Shown here: piece after piece, positions 6,958 through 9,986 of the stretch
How the letters are laid out: every line of letters begins with the position of its first letter
Position numbering within the stretch: position 1 is the stretch's first letter
Source of the DNA: JAFGKM01 sp964403465
Lineage (GTDB): Bacteria > Ratteibacteria > UBA8468 > B48-G9 > JAFGKM01
Direction: 5' to 3'
Length of the DNA stretch: 9,986 bases
Assembly (NCBI GenBank): GCA_964403465.1
Contig: CAYOFY010000059.1
Span: 1 to 9,986 of the forward strand
Program-made: the position numbers and the translations under genes
Notes under the pieces: model-generated
The model's input: only the letters and a program-made list of their open reading frames with translations
What the model was told of the DNA's origin: nothing
Database searches by the model: none

Positions 6958-8764
6958 AGTGCAGGTCCACCCATGTGGAACCGCCTGTGTTAAGTCTCAA
7001 CTTATTCGTAGTCGTGTCATAATATATACTGCCTTCCCAGAAATCGCCGGAAGTAAATGACGGCGGGCCTTTCCTCGCCGGCGGCTGGAAGGTTATTTCG
7101 CCGCGGTATCCGCTGAGCGGGGCAACCCTGTAACCTCCGAAGTCGGTGAATGAACTGAACGGAATCTCGGCATATGAACCGGCCGGGTCGTGTCCCCTTA
7201 TACGCCAGCCCTGCGAACCGCCGAACTCCATCAGCCAGACCATCTTGTCCGCCTGTAAAGGTTGAACCCCGGTTGCCGTGAAATACCCGTTCATCAGCAG
7301 GGTATTGCTGCCGTTGGCGTCATCGGTCCGCGTGTGGAAAGACAGCCCGCTGCTCTTCTCCGTCGCTCCCAGCACCTGGAAAAGCGCGGGGTTGTCACCC
7401 ATGCTCAATATCTGCGGAACTTTATTCCCTCTGTGCGTTAAAGACACACCTTTATTTGCCCCGCCTAAAAGTATCTGCGCGTAATTGCCGGCATTGCCCA
7501 GAACAGTCAGGCTGCGCTGGGTATCAACCCCGGAACCGATAAAAGTCGCGTTGGGACGGATGAAGTTTATCCCTGCAAAAACAGGCCTGCCGCTTAAGCC
7601 CGATACTACTTCTATGTTACCGTATACAAGACAGCTGGAGATAAACATCCCCGGGCAGGTTATCCGCATGGAATTAGGAGTATCCTCCTCGGTCATGAGC
7701 CCGTTGAAATGCCGCACTCCCGTAATTTGACCGTTATGATACCCCCCCAGGTTCTGTGAGGCGCTTGCCTGATAAAAGAAATAACCGAAGACATCAGACC
7801 AGGCGTTTATGACGGATACCCGGCCGCTTGACTGGTATATATCTGCATGCGCAGGCGTACCAGCGCTCGTATAACTGACAATATCCATGTAGCCGGAGGT
7901 TACATGGATGTTTGCCCCGATTGGAAACGAGTAAGCGTCGGCGGGAAACTTATCGCCCGCCTCGCCGTTTCCGCCTATGTCGCAGGAGATTACATTTACC
8001 AGCGCATTGCCAGTTCCCCAGAGAATACCTGCCTGGGCATTTCCGTATATCACGCATCCTGTTACCAGGATAGTCGCATGGTCGGTATTAAGGCCGTCCG
8101 GGTTGCCTGACCAGATGCCGAAACGGCAGTTTGATATATAAACATTTTCCACTATGGCACGGCGGCAGAGAGTATTATCTGGTTTTCCCTTGAGGTTCCC
8201 GAAATGAATACCCGAAAGGGCAAGATTTGCCGGAAGGTCGCCTTCACGGGGCAGGCTTTCAGGATACCCGGATATCGTAAGGTCTCTGAACGTAATGAAA
8301 AAATTGGGGTTGGAAGGAGTTCCCGTGCCGCCCTTCACCCAGAATACGGGTTTTGATTCCTTTCCGTACCACCTGATTGTTGCAGACGCCTCATAATTAC
8401 CATGTTCATTTTTGAACCACGAATCTCTCCTCGTAAGCGCGCCGTCGCCGAAAATGACAAGCCCGTGAGTTCCATCCAGAATAAGCGTGTCGGTCACCTT
8501 GTAAAAACCTCCGGGAATGGAAGGGAAATATAGTGAAAAAACCGTGCGGCCATCAGCAGTATTGTCAGCTCCCTTTGCCGCGTCCATGGCCGCCTGTATG
8601 GCTTTTGTATCGTCCGCAACGCCGTCGCCCACCGCCCCGAAGTCAAGAACACTCACAAAACCTCGGCTGCTGCTCACTGCCGCTCCGTTATCTGCGGCAT
8701 TAAGTCCTGCAGTTAACATTCCCATCAACATTATCACGATTATAATTAATTTTTCAGTTCTCAT
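6956..8764 (-). CDS. Secreted beta-helix protein (Pectate_lyase_3-type), second copy of a tandem pair
   Basis: A 602-aa exported protein. Residues 1-24 form a signal peptide (MRTEKLIIIVIMLMG core, cleavage after NAA). Residues 36-63 hold the Pectate_lyase_3 opening, FVSVLDFGAVGDGVADDTKA. Residues about 100-420 have the repeating short strands of a right-handed beta-helix (for example FITFRDLTISG, AIVENVYISNCRFGI, HATILVTGCVIYGN). Residues about 415-602 form a conserved C-terminal region, ending in SIYYDTTTNKLRLNTGGSTW, which resembles the ends of phage tail-fibre and adhesin-type proteins. The frame stays open to an ATG at 8791, but that start overlaps the upstream gene by 19 bp and puts charged residues before the signal peptide. 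The ATG at 8764 has AGGAGG four nt upstream and gives a standard leader, so I use it. Enzymatic activity is not evident from motifs; attachment to, or processing of, surface polysaccharide are the main options. Confidence 0.82.
   Translation of the reverse strand: MRTEKLIIIVIMLMGMLTAGLNAADNGAAVSSSRGFVSVLDFGAVGDGVADDTKAIQAAMDAAKGADNTADGRTVFSLYFPSIPGGFYKVTDTLILDGTHGLVIFGDGALTRRDSWFKNEHGNYEASATIRWYGKESKPVFWVKGGTGTPSNPNFFITFRDLTISGYPESLPREGDLPANLALSGIHFGNLKGKPDNTLCRRAIVENVYISNCRFGIWSGNPDGLNTDHATILVTGCVIYGNAQAGILWGTGNALVNVISCDIGGNGEAGDKFPADAYSFPIGANIHVTSGYMDIVSYTSAGTPAHADIYQSSGRVSVINAWSDVFGYFFYQASASQNLGGYHNGQITGVRHFNGLMTEEDTPNSMRITCPGMFISSCLVYGNIEVVSGLSGRPVFAGINFIRPNATFIGSGVDTQRSLTVLGNAGNYAQILLGGANKGVSLTHRGNKVPQILSMGDNPALFQVLGATEKSSGLSFHTRTDDANGSNTLLMNGYFTATGVQPLQADKMVWLMEFGGSQGWRIRGHDPAGSYAEIPFSSFTDFGGYRVAPLSGYRGEITFQPPARKGPPSFTSGDFWEGSIYYDTTTNKLRLNTGGSTWVDLH
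6970..6991. repeat. 22-bp identical block shared by the tandem paralogues (copy in second gene)
   Basis: The block starting CCCATGTGGAACC encodes the NTGGSTW tail motif and is identical at 8787-8808 in the upstream paralogue. It marks the 3' end of the duplicated unit. Identity at third codon positions here exceeds that of the surrounding sequence. Confidence 0.7.
7215..7241. repeat. 27-bp identical block shared by the tandem paralogues
   Basis: The plus-strand block beginning GAACCGCCGAACTCC is identical at 9032-9058. It encodes the WLMEFGGSQG segment, one of the best-conserved parts of the C-terminal region in both proteins. Confidence 0.7.
8076..8130. repeat. 55-bp perfect repeat, left copy (identical to 9932-9986)
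   Basis: All 55 bases from GCATGGTCGG to ACGGCAGT match 9932-9986 in the same orientation, 1856 bp apart. The block encodes the segment from CRFGIWSGNPDG to NTDHA in the beta-helix. Synonymous positions are identical too, unlike most of the duplicated unit, pointing to a recent exchange or strong local conservation. Confidence 0.9.
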
Positions 8765-8768
8765 CTCT

Positions 8769-8774
8769 CCTCCT
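8769..8774 (-). promoter_or_regulatory. Shine-Dalgarno site overlapping the upstream paralogue's stop codon
   Basis: AGGAGG, four nt before the ATG at 8764, overlaps the TAG stop of the preceding gene (8773-8775). It decides the start of the 602-aa protein in favour of 8764 over the in-frame ATG at 8791, and repeats the stop-in-SD arrangement seen at the next junction. Confidence 0.75.
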
Positions 8775-9986
8775 AATTCAGGTCTTCCCATGTGGAACCG
8801 CCTGTGTTTACCCTCAACTTGTTGACACCTGTATCATAATATATCGTTCCCTTCCAGTAATCTCCTGACTGGGAAACCGGAGGTGTGCTTCTTGACGGAG
8901 GCTGAAACGTTGCTTCGCCACGGCTGCCATTTTCAGGTGAAACTTTCAATCCGCCGAAATCAACGAAAAGATTCAGCGGTATCTCGGAGCAAAAATTAGC
9001 CCTGTCAAACCCCTTAAGTTTCCATCCCTGTGAACCGCCGAACTCCATCAGCCAGACCGGCTTGTCCGCCTGCATGGGCAGGATACCCGTGGGCAGGAAA
9101 TAACCGTTCATTAAAAGCATGTGTCCCTCGTCTGCATCTTCGGTTCGCGCATGAAAGGATACGGCAGTCCCTGAAGATGTGGCATTAAGCACCTGGAAAA
9201 GTGTCGGGTTATCTCCCATGCCGAGTATCTGGGGTACAGCGACTCCCTTGTGTTTCAAGGGCACACCTGCATTTGCACCGCCTAAAAGTATCTGCGCGCT
9301 GTTGCCGGCATTGCCCAGGACAGTCAGGCTTCTCCTGGCACTCACGCCGGAACCTGTAAACGTTGCGCCGGGGCGTATGAAGTTAATCCCGGCAAAAACA
9401 GGCCTGCTTCCGAGCCCGTATTCATTATTTACGTCGTTGGCTTCCACCTCAATATTTCCATAGACAAGGCAACTTGAAACAAAAGTTCCGGGGGCAATAA
9501 TCCGCATGGATGCCGGGGTGTTTTCCCCTGTCATTGCGCCCTCGTAATGGCGTACGCCCGTAATCTGCCCGGGATGCCTTGCAAGCGTAGCTCCGCTTGG
9601 AGAAGCCGTGGATTGGTAAAGAAAATACCCGTGGGTGTCCGACCAGGCATTTATTACGGATACCCGACCGTTGCCCTGGTAAATATCCGCAGTGGTTGGT
9701 CTATTCAGTCCTCCTCCGGCACTGGTTAAACTTACTATATCCATGTACCCTGAAGTAACATGTATGTTTGCACCGACCGGAGAGGAATAAGCGTCAACTG
9801 AAAACCTGTTGCCGGCCCATCCGTTATTTCCTATGTCGCAGGATATGACGTTTGCAAGCGCATTGCCGGTACCGAAATATATTCCCGCCTGTGCATTTCC
9901 GGTAATAACACAGCCGGTTATCATGATTGTGGCATGGTCGGTATTAAGGCCGTCCGGGTTGCCTGACCAGATGCCGAAACGGCAGT
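8773..9986 (-). CDS. Beta-helix protein, first copy of the tandem pair (5' end beyond window)
   Basis: The frame is open to the right edge, so the gene starts outside the window; the internal ATG at 9924 is not a real start. The 403 visible residues begin CRFGIWSGNPDG and align end to end with residues 213-602 of the 602-aa neighbour, with about two-thirds of positions identical by eye and 13 extra residues in three small insertions (for example GGLNRPTTA against TPAHA, and EANDVNNEYGLGSRP against VVSGLSGRP). By analogy about 210 N-terminal residues are missing, including a signal peptide and the Pectate_lyase_3 opening. The C-terminal region and the final TIYYDTGVNKLRVNTGGSTW tail are shared. 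It ends at a TAG, 8 bp before the next gene. The insertions lie where loops of the helix would be, so the two products may have the same fold with different surface binding. Function is otherwise unknown. Confidence 0.85.
   Translation of the reverse strand, partial: CRFGIWSGNPDGLNTDHATIMITGCVITGNAQAGIYFGTGNALANVISCDIGNNGWAGNRFSVDAYSSPVGANIHVTSGYMDIVSLTSAGGGLNRPTTADIYQGNGRVSVINAWSDTHGYFLYQSTASPSGATLARHPGQITGVRHYEGAMTGENTPASMRIIAPGTFVSSCLVYGNIEVEANDVNNEYGLGSRPVFAGINFIRPGATFTGSGVSARRSLTVLGNAGNSAQILLGGANAGVPLKHKGVAVPQILGMGDNPTLFQVLNATSSGTAVSFHARTEDADEGHMLLMNGYFLPTGILPMQADKPVWLMEFGGSQGWKLKGFDRANFCSEIPLNLFVDFGGLKVSPENGSRGEATFQPPSRSTPPVSQSGDYWKGTIYYDTGVNKLRVNTGGSTWEDLN
8787..8808. repeat. 22-bp identical block shared by the tandem paralogues (copy in first gene)
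   Basis: Matches 6970-6991 exactly and encodes the same NTGGSTW tail motif just before the stop of the upstream paralogue. Confidence 0.7.
9032..9058. repeat. 27-bp identical block shared by the tandem paralogues (copy in first gene)
   Basis: Matches 7215-7241 exactly and encodes the WLMEFGGSQG segment of the conserved C-terminal region. Confidence 0.7.
9932..9986. repeat. 55-bp perfect repeat, right copy, running into the window edge
   Basis: Identical to 8076-8130 and still matching at the last base, so the true repeat may be longer. To its left (9931 and below) the two copies diverge at once. An end of sequence inside a perfect repeat is what a short-read assembly break would look like. 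Confidence 0.9.

Noticed and set aside
8765..8791. Extending the 602-aa gene to the in-frame ATG at 8791 (611 aa)
   Set aside because: The extra nine residues come from the overlap with the upstream paralogue's last codons, would spoil the signal peptide, and lack a ribosome site as good as the AGGAGG before 8764.
8773..9924. Treating the ATG at 9924 as the start of the first paralogue
   Set aside because: The frame continues upstream to the edge and the extra 20 codons match the neighbour's residues exactly; this ATG lies in mid-helix.
8773..9986. A prophage tail region, suggested by the tailspike-like beta-helices
   Set aside because: The visible N-termini carry signal peptides, the neighbour is a lectin-hydrolase-like protein, and no phage structural or lysis gene is present.

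Overview
The window is bacterial. It holds a partial four-gene block of secreted proteins, all on the minus strand (right edge down to about 1570), followed downstream on the same strand by a two-gene AbiE-type toxin-antitoxin module (80-1469). At the far left (3-62) is the last 19 codons of a convergent plus-strand gene. No rRNA, tRNA, CRISPR array, transposase or integrase was seen. Long multidomain secreted sugar-binding/hydrolase-like proteins, several secreted beta-helix proteins in a row, moderate GC and standard Shine-Dalgarno sites suggest a free-living polysaccharide-handling bacterium. The PVC-type lineages (Lentisphaerota, Kiritimatiellota, Planctomycetota, Omnitrophota) are the kind of place where such proteins are common, but no gene here fixes the phylum.

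The secreted-protein block, in transcription order, is: (i) a beta-helix protein cut by the right edge (8773-9986, start missing); (ii) a paralogue of it (6956-8764, 602 aa, signal peptide and Pectate_lyase_3-type N-terminus); (iii) a more divergent 495-aa secreted beta-helix protein (5458-6945); (iv) a 1285-aa secreted protein with a LamG-like domain, a CBM9-like domain, beta-sandwich linkers and a GH123-related C-terminal half (1570-5427). Gaps are 8, 10 and 30 bp. In the first two gaps the stop codon abuts or overlaps the next gene's Shine-Dalgarno sequence, so this reads as one translationally coupled operon whose promoter lies outside the window. A plausible joint role is extracellular binding and cleavage or remodelling of a complex glycan. 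That is inferred from fold and domain content; the substrate cannot be read from the sequence.

Genes (i) and (ii) are an in-tandem duplication. The right edge of the window falls inside a 55-bp stretch that is identical in the two copies, which fits an assembly break in a repeat and leaves open that more copies follow.

The toxin-antitoxin pair is visibly more AT-rich than its neighbours. It has its own consensus sigma70 promoter (TTGACA, 16 bp, TATAAT) in the 100-bp gap after the operon, and a TTTATGA direct repeat at 11-bp spacing in the leader that could be an operator. Antitoxin and toxin genes overlap by 8 bp. No intergenic stretch exceeds 100 bp.
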